Source of the DNA: Nitrosospira multiformis
GTDB lineage: Bacteria > Pseudomonadota > Gammaproteobacteria > Burkholderiales > Nitrosomonadaceae
Assembly: GCF_900103165.1 (NCBI RefSeq)
Contig: NZ_FNKY01000001.1
Span: 2,976,001 to 3,040,000 of the forward strand
Direction: 5' to 3'
Length of the DNA stretch: 64,000 bases
Part shown: in pieces, positions 27,317-36,981 of the stretch
Layout of the letters: each line of letters starts with the position of its first letter
Numbering within the stretch: position 1 is the first letter of the stretch
Position numbers and translations under genes: made by a program
The notes under the pieces: model-generated
What the model was told of the DNA's origin: nothing
The model's database searches: none
What the model saw: the letters and a program-made list of their open reading frames with translations, nothing else

Positions 27317-28012
27317 ATGCTGGAACTGCGTCATATTGGCAAAGCGTATGCAAACGGACAGCGGGTGCTGACCGATTTATCCTATACCCTCAGTGCCGGC
27401 GAGTATGTAGCGATAATGGGCGAATCCGGAGTCGGCAAATCAACGCTGTTGAATCTGATTGCCGGTTTGGATACCCCGGACACGGGTGAAATACTGATCA
27501 ACGGCATTGCCATGTCGTCACTGGATGACGATGCGGCAACCCGGCTGCGGCGCAAAGCGTTTGGGTTCGTCTTTCAGGCATTTCATATCCTGCCGCATCT
27601 GACGCTGGGTCAGAATATTGCTCTGCCCTTATTGCTGAATGGCGTCTCCGGTGAACGTACTGAAGAACGAACCGGGCAAATGCTGGATGCGGTCGGCTTG
27701 CACGGCAGGGGACAGCATTTTCCGCGCCAGCTATCCGGGGGCGAGATGCAGCGAGTCGCTATCGCCCGTGCACTGGTACATCGCCCTAAACTGATCCTGG
27801 CCGATGAACCGACCGGCAATCTTGACCCGGACACCGCGCATGACATACTCATGCTAATGCGCGCTGAAATCAAGGCAAATGGGGCATCCGGCATCATCGT
27901 TACCCATTCGCATGCGGCCGCGGCAACGGCGGACCAGGTGCTGGTGCTCACAAAAGAAGGGCTCCACCCGGCGGATTCAGCGCATTCGACAGATTCGCAC
28001 CAAAGCCGATGA
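27317..28012 (+). CDS. ABC transporter ATP-binding protein (LolD/MacB type)
   Basis: A 231-residue ATPase of the LolD/FtsE-like class. Seen: Walker A GESGVGKST (about 35-43), Q-loop FGFVFQAFHILPHLT, signature LSGGEMQRVAIARAL, Walker B LILADEPTGNLD, and H-loop IIVTHSH. It overlaps the permease gene by four bases (ATGA), so the two are translationally coupled. Together with the AttH-like gene downstream it forms a common three-gene proteobacterial operon thought to move or extract a lipid-like substrate from the inner membrane. Confidence 0.93.
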   Translation: MLELRHIGKAYANGQRVLTDLSYTLSAGEYVAIMGESGVGKSTLLNLIAGLDTPDTGEILINGIAMSSLDDDAATRLRRKAFGFVFQAFHILPHLTLGQNIALPLLLNGVSGERTEERTGQMLDAVGLHGRGQHFPRQLSGGEMQRVAIARALVHRPKLILADEPTGNLDPDTAHDILMLMRAEIKANGASGIIVTHSHAAAATADQVLVLTKEGLHPADSAHSTDSHQSR

Positions 28013-30570
28013 CAAAGTGGACAAATGGGGGCACGCTGTCGCGCTGGTTGTTGCTGGGCGAATGGAAGGCTCATCTGACGCAGGCCGCCATCGCTATCAC
28101 TGCAATTGCACTTGGGGTAGCGCTCGGGTTTGCAATTCATCTGATCAATTCGGCTGCCTTCAACGAATTCTCCGCTGCCGCCAAAAGTCTTTCCGGCCAA
28201 TCCGATCTGCAAGTGCGCGGTACCCAGGCGACCTTCGCCGAATCACTTTACCCGGCGCTGGCGGAGCATAACGGTGTCGAGCTTGCCAACCCGGTTTTGG
28301 AGCTCGATGTCGCCGTCCCCGGTAATCCGGAAAAACGGAAAAACACCACCTTGAAAATTCTCGGACTGGATATTTTTCGTGCCGCGGATATCGCGCCGGA
28401 CTTGATCGGTATCCCGGCTGAAGACAGCCTATTCGATATTCTCGCGGATGATGCCATTTTCCTTTCCCCTGCCGCAATGGAATGGCTGGGGGTAAAGCGG
28501 GGCGATCCCTTATCGTTACGCGTGGGAACACAAACCATCACGCTGCGCGTCGCGGGCGGCCTGGTGCGAACCCGTGCGGGACAACGTATTGGAGTCATGG
28601 ATATTGGCGCGGCGCAGTGGCGCTTCCAACGCATCGGTCAATTGTCGCGCATTGAATTGAAATTGATGCCAGGCATCGATCACGAAGCATTCAAAACCAC
28701 GCTGGCACGGAAGTTGGGCGAACAATATGTTGTCACGGAAACCGCAGACCAGGAAGCGCGTGTTGCCAATATGTCGCGCGCCTATCGCGTCAACCTGAAT
28801 ATGCTGGCACTGGTGGCATTGTTTACGGGTGCATTTCTGGTTTTCTCCACGCAGGTGTTGTCGGTCGTTCGGCGGCGTCACCAGTTTGCGTTGCTGCGGG
28901 TGCTCGGACTAACGCGCAAACAACTGTTGGGGCAGATCTTATTGGAGGGAGCAACCCTTGGCACCATTGGCTCGCTGTTCGGGCTTGCCACAGGCTACGC
29001 CATAGCGGCGGCGGCGCTGAATATTTTCGGAGGAGACCTGGGAGGAGGATTTTTTCCGGGGGTACAACCGAGTCTGCATTTTGATCCCGTTGCGGCCGCA
29101 ATTTTTTTCATGCTGGGATTGGGCGTCACCTTGTTGGGCAGCGCAGCCCCCGCCTGGGAAGCGGCAAACGCGCGCCCGGCACCCGCACTCAAGTCCGGGA
29201 GCGAAGACGCCGCGCTGTCGAAACTGGCCACACCCTGGCCCGCCCTCACTTGTCTTGCATTGGGGGGCTTGCTTACGCAGCTGCCGCCGATTTTTAATTT
29301 ACCGGTCTTTGGCTATCTCGCAGTGGCCTTGTTGCTGATTGGCGGCATTGCGCTCATGCCGCGCCTTTCAGCGTTGATCTTCTCCGCCGTATTTTCCGTG
29401 GTAACCCGGCGCACATCCGATGCAGTACCGGTACTGGCGCTGGCACGACTGGCCAATGCACCCAATCAGGCAGCTGTCGCCTTGGGGGGCGTGCTGGCCA
29501 GCTTTAGCTTGGTGGCTGCGATGGCAATCATGGTCACCAGCTTTCGGGTATCGGTTGATGATTGGCTCAAGCATATTCTACCGGCTGATTTATACGTTCA
29601 GACGGCGACAAGCGGCGATACGCGTGGCCTTACGCCGGACGAGATAAAGACTCTCTCTGCGACGCCCGGCATCTCCCGCGCGGACTTTTTTCGCTCATCG
29701 CACCTGACGCTCGATCCGAGCCGGCCCAACGTTATACTGATTGCCCGTCCCATTGACATGACCGATCCCGCCAACACCTTGCCCATGACCGGTGAAGTTA
29801 TCGCGCCTGCCCTGCTCCCGAAGGATGCGATACCCATCTGGGTATCGGAAGCGATGGTCGATCTATACGGTTATACACTCGGCAAGCGAGTCACCTTGCC
29901 GATAGGAATGTCCCCGCAAAACTTCGTGGTCGCCGGCGTGTGGCGCGACTATGGGCGGCAATTCGGCGCAATTCAGTTACAGCTGACCGATTACCAGGCC
30001 CTGTCTGGCGACCAGAAAATAAACGATGCCGCGCTTTGGCTACAGGCGGGTGTAACGCCTGAGCAGGTGATGGCATCGTTGAAACGCTTGCCATTCGGCG
30101 GCGCGCTGGAATTTTCGGCACGCGGCCAGATCCGCGCGCTCAGCCTCAATATTTTTGACCGCAGCTTCGCGGTCACGTACTTGCTGGAAGCGGTCGCGAT
30201 TATTATAGGGCTGCTCGGTGTGGCGGCAAGCTTCTCCGCACAAACATTGGCGCGCACCAAAGAATTTGGCATATTGCGTCATATCGGCGTGACGCGCCGC
30301 CAGATTCTCAGTATGCTGGCAGCGGAGGGCGGCCTGCTGACTGCACTTGGCATTGCGCTCGGATTTGTACTCGGCTGGTGCATCAGCCTGATTCTCATCT
30401 TCATCGTGAATCCGCAGTCTTTCCATTGGACCATGCAGTTGAGTCTGCCTTGGGGTGGGCTGATGACCGTAGCTCTGGTATTGCTGCTGTCGGCATCATT
30501 GACTGCGCTGGCAGCCGGGCGTCATGCCGTCTCGGGTAACGCGATACGCGCAGTACGGGAGGATTGGTAA
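28009..30570 (+). CDS. ABC transporter permease with two FtsX domains
   Basis: An 853-residue inner-membrane permease. Seen: an N-terminal TM helix (AAIAITAIALGVALGFAIHLI), a large periplasmic domain, and a first FtsX block of three helices (about 260-380; LNMLALVALFTGAFLVFSTQVLSVVRRR). Two more helices follow (about 405-450), then a second periplasmic domain and a C-terminal FtsX block (FAVTYLLEAVAIIIGLLGVAASF; GILRHIGVTRRQILSMLAAEGGLLTALGIALGFVLG). This duplicated FtsX layout is typical of the partner of AttH-type lipocalins. The stop TAA shares its last A with the next ATG. Confidence 0.92.
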   Translation: MTKWTNGGTLSRWLLLGEWKAHLTQAAIAITAIALGVALGFAIHLINSAAFNEFSAAAKSLSGQSDLQVRGTQATFAESLYPALAEHNGVELANPVLELDVAVPGNPEKRKNTTLKILGLDIFRAADIAPDLIGIPAEDSLFDILADDAIFLSPAAMEWLGVKRGDPLSLRVGTQTITLRVAGGLVRTRAGQRIGVMDIGAAQWRFQRIGQLSRIELKLMPGIDHEAFKTTLARKLGEQYVVTETADQEARVANMSRAYRVNLNMLALVALFTGAFLVFSTQVLSVVRRRHQFALLRVLGLTRKQLLGQILLEGATLGTIGSLFGLATGYAIAAAALNIFGGDLGGGFFPGVQPSLHFDPVAAAIFFMLGLGVTLLGSAAPAWEAANARPAPALKSGSEDAALSKLATPWPALTCLALGGLLTQLPPIFNLPVFGYLAVALLLIGGIALMPRLSALIFSAVFSVVTRRTSDAVPVLALARLANAPNQAAVALGGVLASFSLVAAMAIMVTSFRVSVDDWLKHILPADLYVQTATSGDTRGLTPDEIKTLSATPGISRADFFRSSHLTLDPSRPNVILIARPIDMTDPANTLPMTGEVIAPALLPKDAIPIWVSEAMVDLYGYTLGKRVTLPIGMSPQNFVVAGVWRDYGRQFGAIQLQLTDYQALSGDQKINDAALWLQAGVTPEQVMASLKRLPFGGALEFSARGQIRALSLNIFDRSFAVTYLLEAVAIIIGLLGVAASFSAQTLARTKEFGILRHIGVTRRQILSMLAAEGGLLTALGIALGFVLGWCISLILIFIVNPQSFHWTMQLSLPWGGLMTVALVLLLSASLTALAAGRHAVSGNAIRAVREDW

Positions 30571-31766
30571 TGTACTTTTTTAGATGCGATCCCATCCATA
30601 TGGGGGGTTCTCGCAAAAGCGGTCACCCGATCATGCTCCTCGCGAGAATGATGATTCTCTCGCTGCATCTGGTTGCTGCTTGCGCTACCGCGCAATCACC
30701 TCCTGGTTTGCCTTCCGGGTCACCTCCTCAATCACCTCCACAATCATCTCAATTGCCCCCCCGGTTTTCCCAGGTGGTTCCTGGCGTAACACTTACCTTT
30801 CCCCAAGACTTCGGCGCGCATCCCAGCTTTCGCACCGAGTGGTGGTATGTGACCGGCTGGCTGGAAACTCCCGATAAAAAACCGCTCGGCTTCCAGATCA
30901 CCTTTTTCCGCGCGGCGACCGAGATCGATCGCGCCAATCCCAGCCGCTTTGCGCCCAAGCAGCTTATCATTGCGCATGTGGCGCTATCCGACCCAGCCAT
31001 CGGAAAGCTGTTGCACGATCAGAAAAGCGCGCGCGAGGGCTTCGGCCTCGCCTATGCCAAAGAAGGCGATACGGACGTAAGACTGGACGATTGGCGCATG
31101 GTGCGCGAGGAAAACGGCCGCTACGAGACCACCGTCGAAGCGCGCGACTTTACGTTGCGCTTGTCACTGACCCCCTCCCAGCCGCCGATGAAGCAAGACA
31201 AAAACGGTTTTTCACGCAAAGGGCCTCGGCCGGAACAAGCCAGCTATTACTACAGCGAACCGCATTTACAGGTCTCCGGGACGATTACCCGCCACGGCAA
31301 GCCTGTCCCCGTGAGCGGCACCGCCTGGCTCGACCACGAATGGTCCACCGCGTATCTCGACCCGGATGCCGATGGATGGGATTGGGTCGGCGCCAGTCTC
31401 GACGATGGCTCCGCACTGATGGCGTTTCGAATTCGGGGGAAAGACGGAAGCAAGGTATGGGCGTACGCGGGACTGCGCGATGCATCCGGCCGCATCACGC
31501 TATACGAGCCGGAGCAGGTGCACTTTCATCCGCAGCGCACCTGGCACTCGCCGCGCACTGATGCTGCCTATCCCGTGGCAATGCGGATTCAAACCGGTTC
31601 AACTGAATGGCTGCTCACACCGTTGCAAGATGACCAGGAACTCGATTCGCGGCAATCAACCGGGGCGGTCTACTGGGAAGGCGCAGTCACGATTACCCGT
31701 GACGGCAAACCCGCCGGCCGCGGTTATTTTGAAATGACCGGCTATGTAAAACCGTTAAAGCTATGA
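30570..31766 (+). CDS. AttH-like / carotenoid 1,2-hydratase family secreted lipocalin-type protein
   Basis: About 398 residues, starting at the ATG that overlaps the permease stop (TAATG). A later Met at 30633 (MLLARMMILSLHLVAACATA) would give a cleaner signal peptide, possibly with a lipobox-like AACA. A Pro/Ser/Gln-rich linker follows. The body carries the family signatures FPQDFGAHPSFRTEWWYVTGWLE, GFQITFFR and GTAWLDHEWSTAYL, with DGWDWVGASLDDGSALMAFRIR. The fold is a double lipocalin like NE1406/AttH. The role is presumed to be binding or processing the substrate of the co-transcribed ABC transporter; no carotenoid genes are near. Confidence 0.88.
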   Translation: MYFFRCDPIHMGGSRKSGHPIMLLARMMILSLHLVAACATAQSPPGLPSGSPPQSPPQSSQLPPRFSQVVPGVTLTFPQDFGAHPSFRTEWWYVTGWLETPDKKPLGFQITFFRAATEIDRANPSRFAPKQLIIAHVALSDPAIGKLLHDQKSAREGFGLAYAKEGDTDVRLDDWRMVREENGRYETTVEARDFTLRLSLTPSQPPMKQDKNGFSRKGPRPEQASYYYSEPHLQVSGTITRHGKPVPVSGTAWLDHEWSTAYLDPDADGWDWVGASLDDGSALMAFRIRGKDGSKVWAYAGLRDASGRITLYEPEQVHFHPQRTWHSPRTDAAYPVAMRIQTGSTEWLLTPLQDDQELDSRQSTGAVYWEGAVTITRDGKPAGRGYFEMTGYVKPLKL

Positions 31767-31843
31767 GAACAATAAAAACAATCGCTTGAACGGATGCTCA
31801 CCGTTCGATATGAGCGGCAGTCATTGGCGAGCCGGTGACTGGG

Positions 31844-32365
31844 TTAGCCCCCAACGAACCCAAAATTGATTGCGGTATCGCCAGTCTGAATACAACGTTG
31901 ATAGTAGGAAAGTATGTCTTTAGTAAGGGCATCAACGTTCGGATTTCTCAACAAGACAGGAAGCTCGGTGGCCGAGAAGACTTTTTCGCCTTTTGCAACA
32001 TTAGAGCCAATGCAAAAGGATACCGTTCCGACAGCGTTGGCGGCGAAAATGCCCGAAAGGGCGCGCCATGCGATGAAGCCGTTTTCCTTCCATGGCATAT
32101 AGCCGTCAAGTGCCTTAGCCCAAGCTAGCAGCGTGGGATACGTTTGGCTAGGTGTCTGAATTCGTGCGAGAACGTCTGGAAGAAGGTGCTTCGAGGCAAC
32201 GTCGCGATTTGTATGCTTGAGTTGCTCCAGTTCTTGCCACATGGGCTTGATGAAGATCCCCGCATAAAGCAGAGTTGTATTCGGTGGCGCTGCGATCCTT
32301 GATCGCATACCGGGATTCTTCTGCAAGTAGCTTAGAAAATCCTTGGTTTGGGGTAGCAGCGTCAT
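31844..32365 (-). CDS. Hypothetical protein, 173 residues
   Basis: No family recognised. The protein is a compact, mostly helical sequence (LLPQTKDFLSYLQKNPGMRSRI; LLYAGIFIKPMWQELEQLK; LLPDVLARIQTPSQTYPTLLAWAKALDG; ITELPVLLRNPNVDALTKDILSYY-like tail) without a signal peptide or membrane helix. The central NGFIAWRALSGIFAANAVGTVSFCIGSNV stretch is moderately hydrophobic. It starts the accessory patch that contains the IS630 element and two broken genes. Codon usage looks like a real gene. No partner gene is evident. Confidence 0.6.
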   Translation of the reverse strand: MTLLPQTKDFLSYLQKNPGMRSRIAAPPNTTLLYAGIFIKPMWQELEQLKHTNRDVASKHLLPDVLARIQTPSQTYPTLLAWAKALDGYMPWKENGFIAWRALSGIFAANAVGTVSFCIGSNVAKGEKVFSATELPVLLRNPNVDALTKDILSYYQRCIQTGDTAINFGFVGG

Positions 32366-32674
32366 GGATGCTCCTCAGGAAGCTAACTTTATTATCGGTG
32401 GCCAGTTCGGTGTCCCACCCTCGAGCGCTTTGCCATTTCTTGGGTCTGATGGCTATACCGTTGTCTCTCCTAAACCCGCATAGATGCTCAATTAACTGCA
32501 TAAGCATGCACCGTTTTTAATATAGCATATAGATGAAAAATGTTTTTGTAAGCCGCATCGCCCCTGCCGCATACGCGCGAATGGCGACTTTGGAAAAAAA
32601 AGCTGATCGTCTCCTTTTGGCACGTTTCTGCCTGTGGCGAAAGTCGCAAGCCGACACATAAGAGACAATATTGC
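32366..32674. other. Gap between hypothetical gene and the IS-split gene
   Basis: About 310 bases. An open frame (32507 down to 32148, minus) covers part of it and overlaps the hypothetical gene in another frame. It has no ribosome site and I do not call it. Nothing else recognised. Confidence 0.4.
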
Positions 32675-33692
32675 CTATCCTCGGCCGCGTAACTTCTCCG
32701 ATAGCACTAACCATTCATCAAAGTTGTTCTTTTCTGGAAATCTGAGGTCAGGAACTTCAAAGAAAGCCAATCGACGCATTCCTATCGGGCTAACGCCAGA
32801 AGCAGATTCAAACAATTCAAATATACATCCCCACAGATTTTTGATAACGTCAGAATCTGGGATAACTCCTTCATGCACTAAATTATTTCGTTGCTTACGT
32901 GCTGACGACAATGCTGCGAAACAGTTCTCAGATAGAAATTTGGTTTGCCATAGCAATTCATGTTTAACCGCCGTTGACCACGTGCGGTTATCTTGTTTGA
33001 GCGAGTCGAGTCTGTTTTTCATTTCGACTGGGTGAAAATCTGGTGTGCTCAGGAAGCGGTTTTTCCATAAGAAGAATGTAAGTTGCTCAACAACAACCCA
33101 AAGGCTGCTTAAAGCATCACTCCGATTCTGGTACACCATGGCGGTGTATCCATGCAGTAAAAAAAATGGCGACAAGTTATTTATCGCATTAATCACATTA
33201 ATACCCTCACGGTATGCATTCCTCAGTTCGGATACACGTATGATCCGCGGATTCATTAAAGGCGCAAGACGCTCAACTATAGATGCCCACTTAGAACGTA
33301 GTCGAGTATGTAATGTGAGATTGTAAACAAAAATATTTGTTTTGCTCTGCAAACTCCCATCAAGCAGTTCTCTTGGACCTATTACTTCAGCATGTATTCC
33401 TCCAAGTAAAATCGCACAAAAAATTCGATTAATATTGTCGAGAGCAATATCCGAAGAATGATAATCAGCGCTTCTAGGGATTGCGATTGCCCCGTCGTAA
33501 CTGATTAGTGCATTAATATTGTTGGCGTTGGTCAGCAGTAATGTTGCAACGGATTCGGACAACTTATCGCCATCATAAGAATTCGAATTTATCTGCTCAA
33601 TCGAAATTTCCAATTTATCTTCTGCATCGGGAAGGACAACAGTATAGGGATTTAGAAACGCCACCCATGCCGGATTGTATGAAGGCACGCTA
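32675..33692 (-). pseudogene. C-terminal part of a HEPN/ApeA-like gene split by IS630
   Basis: About 339 codons without their own start; the native sequence begins [21 protein letters not shown] right at the insertion point. The C-terminal third resembles ApeA/HEPN-type proteins: SDALSSLWVVVEQLTFF, then about 55 residues later SSARKQRNNLVHEG, which contains an R-N-x3-H (RNNLVH) motif as in HEPN ribonucleases. Removing the IS plus one TA copy joins this in frame to the N-terminal piece at 34859-35058 and gives a protein of about 405 residues. HEPN proteins often act in toxin-antitoxin or antiphage functions, but here that is inference from a short motif. The insertion should inactivate the gene. 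Confidence 0.7.
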
Positions 33693-34775
33693 GTGTCCTG
33701 AGTTAGAAGTTCGCAGACAAAAGCGTTCGATGCTGGCAATGATGTCATCGGCGGATTTGGTCCAGACAAAGGGTTTTGGACCGGCGTTATTGAGTTTGAG
33801 GTAATGGCGAATGGCATCCTCCAATTGACGGGTCGAACGATGGGTTCCACGGCGAATTTGTTTTTCGGTCAGAGTGGCGAACCAGCGCTCGACCTGGTTG
33901 AGCCACGAGGCGGAGGTCGGCGTGAAATGTACATGGAAACGCGGATGACGGGCGAACCAGTTGCGGATGGCGGGTGTCTTGTGCGTTCCATAGTTATCCA
34001 TCACCAGATGAATGTCCAGGTCACTCGGAACCGATGCCTCGATCATACGTAAGAATTTCAGGAACTCGCTGCTGCGATGCCGCCGGTGCAACTGTCCGAT
34101 GACCTCGCCGGTAGCAATATCGAGCGCGGCAAACAAGGTAGTTGTGCCATGGCGCTGGTAGTCGTGCGTGCGCCGTTCTGCGATGCCGGGGGCCAGCGGC
34201 AGGATAGGCTGGGTCCGGTCCAGCGCCTGTATCTGGCTCTTCTCATCGACGCACAGCACCATGGCCTTGACCGGCGGATCGATATACAGTCCAACGATGT
34301 CACGAGTCTTTTCGACAAACAGGGGGTCGGTGGAGAGCTTGAAGGTTTCTTGTCGATGCGGTTGCAAGCCGAAGGCACGCCAGATACGGCTGATCGCCGT
34401 TTGCGACAGCTTGGCTTCGCGCGCCATGGTGCGCGTGCTCCAGTGCGTGGCATTCGACGGTTGCTCTTCCAGGGTCTTGGCGATCACGGCATCGACACGC
34501 GCATCATCAATCGTGCGCGGCGCTCCCGAGCGGGGGGCGTCCAGCAAACCATCCAATCGCATTTGCACAAAGCGTCCGCGCCATTTCGACACCGTCTGCC
34601 GCGTCACCGCAAGCTTGAGCGCAACTTCCTGATTCTCCGCCCCACCGGCACATTCCAGAACAATGCGCGAACGCAAGGCCAGCGCTTGCGCCGTTTTGCG
34701 CCGCCGTGCCCAGGCATGCAATTGTTCTTGTTCAGCTTCGTTCAACACCAGCTTCGCTCTCGGTCTGCCTGCCAT
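33690..34775 (-). CDS. IS630-family transposase
   Basis: 361 residues from the ATG at 34775 ([19 protein letters not shown]); a longer frame to 34835 is possible. The N-terminal half is a helix-turn-helix region ([63 protein letters not shown]). The C-terminal half is a DDE domain: first Asp in [18 protein letters not shown], second in [15 protein letters not shown], and Glu in [21 protein letters not shown]. All three are present, so it may be active. Its TAG stop is completed by the TA target duplication and one host base, a consequence of the insertion site. Confidence 0.93.
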   Translation of the reverse strand: MAGRPRAKLVLNEAEQEQLHAWARRRKTAQALALRSRIVLECAGGAENQEVALKLAVTRQTVSKWRGRFVQMRLDGLLDAPRSGAPRTIDDARVDAVIAKTLEEQPSNATHWSTRTMAREAKLSQTAISRIWRAFGLQPHRQETFKLSTDPLFVEKTRDIVGLYIDPPVKAMVLCVDEKSQIQALDRTQPILPLAPGIAERRTHDYQRHGTTTLFAALDIATGEVIGQLHRRHRSSEFLKFLRMIEASVPSDLDIHLVMDNYGTHKTPAIRNWFARHPRFHVHFTPTSASWLNQVERWFATLTEKQIRRGTHRSTRQLEDAIRHYLKLNNAGPKPFVWTKSADDIIASIERFCLRTSNSGH

Positions 34776-34856
34776 CTCGTCCTCGCTGTCTCGAACCCAA
34801 TATCTGGGAGACAGCCAGCACACAAAATAATTCAACGAATTTCTAACTCACTACAC
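33693..34856. mobile_element. IS630-family insertion sequence, 1164 bp, flanked by TA
   Basis: The left end GTGTCCTGAGTTAGAA (33693-33708) and right end TTCTAACTCACTACAC (34841-34856) are imperfect inverted repeats. TA lies outside each end (33691-33692 and 34857-34858), as expected for IS630/Tc1-mariner elements that duplicate TA. It encodes one intact transposase on the minus strand. The flanking gene is rejoined in frame when the element and one TA are removed, which fixes the boundaries precisely. Confidence 0.92.
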
Positions 34857-34858
34857 TA

Positions 34859-35058
34859 GATATTGGTGGCTTATAGCCTCTTGGCACCTCGGTGTTGTTA
34901 ACCCAACTTCGATTGACCCAGACATGGAGCTCGCTTGGTCGTGGAATTACCGTTTCGGATAACGTTGTGGGAATATTTCTATTGTCGAGCTTAAATGGGT
35001 CAATCCCATCATCAAATGCATAAAGCTGTCCGGTTTCAGTATCTTGGTAAGTTTTCAT
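34859..35058 (-). pseudogene. N-terminal part of the IS630-split HEPN-like gene
   Basis: Starts at the ATG at 35058 with a strong AAGGAG site. It reads MKTYQDTETGQLYAFDDGID and continues to GYKPPIS, where the IS begins. The first twenty residues resemble the 'DTETG-YAFDD' start of several uncharacterised, sometimes phage-tail-related proteins. In the uninterrupted gene the next residues would be SVPSYNP (see 32675-33692). Alone it would make a fragment of about 70 residues ending in four IS-encoded residues. Confidence 0.75.
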
Positions 35059-35155
35059 GAACTCCTTAAAAAACTAATGGCTGGTTTTGGCACGGAACTG
35101 CCTATCACGATAGGCTCTTCAACGTTGAATTCAGCATCTACCGCTGGCTACTGAA

Positions 35156-35722
35156 TCACGCGTGGAGGCTGCCTCTCTTCAATGCTTGAATGGCCTCTCT
35201 CTCATTTCTTACAACGATATTGGCTGGGCAGAAAAAATATCTGGAAAGCGCCCGTTGCGCATAATGCTGCGATATATCTTCGAGTTCCTCCCATTTCGAT
35301 ACCTGTACCCGTACCCAGGTCTTGTCGTCACGGCCAATGGCGTAGAGCCTTTTTTCGGTGACCTGAAATTTCAATATCAATATTTCGGCTCTTGCATTCT
35401 CTCTCGCACCGTCGGTCGCACACCGCATACCCTCGTAGCTTATGTTCATCGCTCCCGCGGATGATTTGATTACCAGAGTGTAGCGCACTATGTAATCGTC
35501 TCCCACCACGATGGAAGGCCCATCAATGAAATGAAGATTGTCGCTGGCAGGGCCGGCGTCAAATGGCAGCGGGTTCTCCGCTTTGGGGTAGGCGGGCAAT
35601 TATATCCGCAGTTCAGCCCAGGTTTTGCCGCCATCAAATTCACTATCGAATCCCTTCAATGCCTTCTGGGGAGTGCACGCTGCGAGCGGCAGAAAGCATA
35701 GCCACAACAGAATTTTTTTCAT
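35156..35722 (-). pseudogene. CNP1-like family lipoprotein gene with an in-frame nonsense codon
   Basis: The full frame runs from the ATG at 35722. A lipoprotein signal (MKKILLWLCFLPLAAC, lipobox LAAC) is followed by KGFDSEFDGGKTWAELRI, then TAA at 35602-35600, then in the same frame LPAYPKAENPLPFDAGPAS and on to the natural end. The downstream part has the CNP1-like (PF08750) pattern: IVVGDDYIVRYTLVIKSSAGAMNISYEGMRC, RLYAIGRDDKTWVRV, SRYFFCPANIV. A single base change (probably CAA to TAA, giving 'Q-LPAYPK') explains the stop. The gene is otherwise well preserved, so the change is recent, or a sequencing error. Confidence 0.8.
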
Positions 35723-35961
35723 GAAGAAAAATCAGCGGTATCGGATTAACTTAGAGTTCATGTGTCAATGCTCAGCATTGACACAGATTGTGGAGCACGC
35801 AACTCATGGAGTTTGTGCCATAGATCAGTTGATCAGTTTGCGCGGATCGTGGCGGTTATGGCGGCGATTCTCGGGTGCACAGTCTGAGTTACACCGGTAT
35901 CACAAAACAATGCCGAGGAGCGTACACAAAAGTGTGTACTGCACACCTTAAGATATTGATC

Positions 35962-36738
35962 TTACGATATGTTTCTGCTCTTTTTAATCAGATCATAAGC
36001 AGTCTGTACCTCCTGAGTTTGTGCGGTAGCTACAGCAATCATATCTTCCGGCATCCCTTGGCCCATTAATTTGTCGGGGTGATACTGGCTCATCAGTTTC
36101 CGATAGGCACGTTTGATTTCCTGATCGCTACTCTCTTTACTGACACCTAACGCCTTGTAAGCATCATCCAGAGCGGTGGCGGAAGTTGCCTGCCCGCCCG
36201 CAAAGTGTGACTGGCCTAGAACCATCTCCAGTAATTGCTTGAACGCTGACTGGTCATAACCCAGATGAAAAGCGAAATCCTTTAACAAACCCTCTTCAGC
36301 CGCATCCAACCGCCCATCTGACAATGCCATGACAATGAGATAAATCAGCAGCATCTGCTTCAGGCTGTTCGTATGCCCGCAAACCGCCATAAATTCGTCC
36401 AGCTTCGGCTTGACATCAAAATCTGCGGCCGTTCCTTGCTTGAACAGGGCGATTGCCAGTTGCCGATGTTCGGAAGACATTCCCAGCTTCCGCATGAAAT
36501 CTTCCACATGATTAATCTCACCCTGGGAAACATGGCCATCCGCTTTGGCGAGCTTCCCCATCAAGATGAAAACAGTTTCAATGAAAACTGTCTGGCGCTG
36601 AGCGTTAGTCAGCGGGTTAATGGCACCCGCACCATAAGCCCGGTAACGATCGATGATACTTCCGGCGATATACCCGGCAAATGCGCCGAAAATACCCAGG
36701 AAGTAATAACCTAATAAAAGTCCAATTATTTTAAACAA
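35962..36738 (-). CDS. djlA: Co-chaperone DjlA (TerB-like plus J domain)
   Basis: A 258-residue membrane-anchored DnaJ-like protein. Seen: an N-terminal TM segment with small residues (IIGLLLGYYFLGIFGAFAGYIAGSII), and a TerB-like helical domain (about 45-175; VFILMGKLAKADGHVSQGEI; LSDGRLDAAEEGLLKDFAFHLG). The C-terminal J domain (about 188-258) has the HPD motif in YRKLMSQYHPDKLMGQG. It should stimulate DnaK ATPase at the inner membrane; in enterobacteria it influences envelope stress signalling. It stands alone with its own gap on both sides. Confidence 0.93.
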   Translation of the reverse strand: MFKIIGLLLGYYFLGIFGAFAGYIAGSIIDRYRAYGAGAINPLTNAQRQTVFIETVFILMGKLAKADGHVSQGEINHVEDFMRKLGMSSEHRQLAIALFKQGTAADFDVKPKLDEFMAVCGHTNSLKQMLLIYLIVMALSDGRLDAAEEGLLKDFAFHLGYDQSAFKQLLEMVLGQSHFAGGQATSATALDDAYKALGVSKESSDQEIKRAYRKLMSQYHPDKLMGQGMPEDMIAVATAQTQEVQTAYDLIKKSRNIS

Positions 36739-36981
36739 GGGAATTCCTGCGAATAATGTGGAAAATAGTCCTGAGTTAGGTAATTATTACTGAAATCGGA
36801 ATTCTGACATACTTGGTTGACATACTGAGTGGATAAATTCATCGTGACGCGCGGATAACCTGATCGGCTGCCAGCACCCGCGAGCAAACCATATGATATT
36901 TACCATTATCCCCCTGCCAAATCACAAATGTATAAATAAAGTGCGGCGGATCCTTCAATGCACGCGACAGAGGAGAGACTG

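Noticed and set aside
27317-31766. Calling the ABC-FtsX-AttH operon a carotenoid or LolCDE system
   Set aside because: No carotenoid genes nearby, and the permease layout with an AttH partner differs from LolC/LolE; only the general family is supported.
32148-32507. A minus-strand frame overlapping the hypothetical gene at 31844-32365
   Set aside because: No ribosome site, overlaps a better frame for most of its length, no family resemblance.
33690-35058. Reading the HEPN-like fragment as an intact gene starting at 33850
   Set aside because: The first ~53 codons are antisense IS630 end and transposase sequence; the true N-terminus lies beyond the element.
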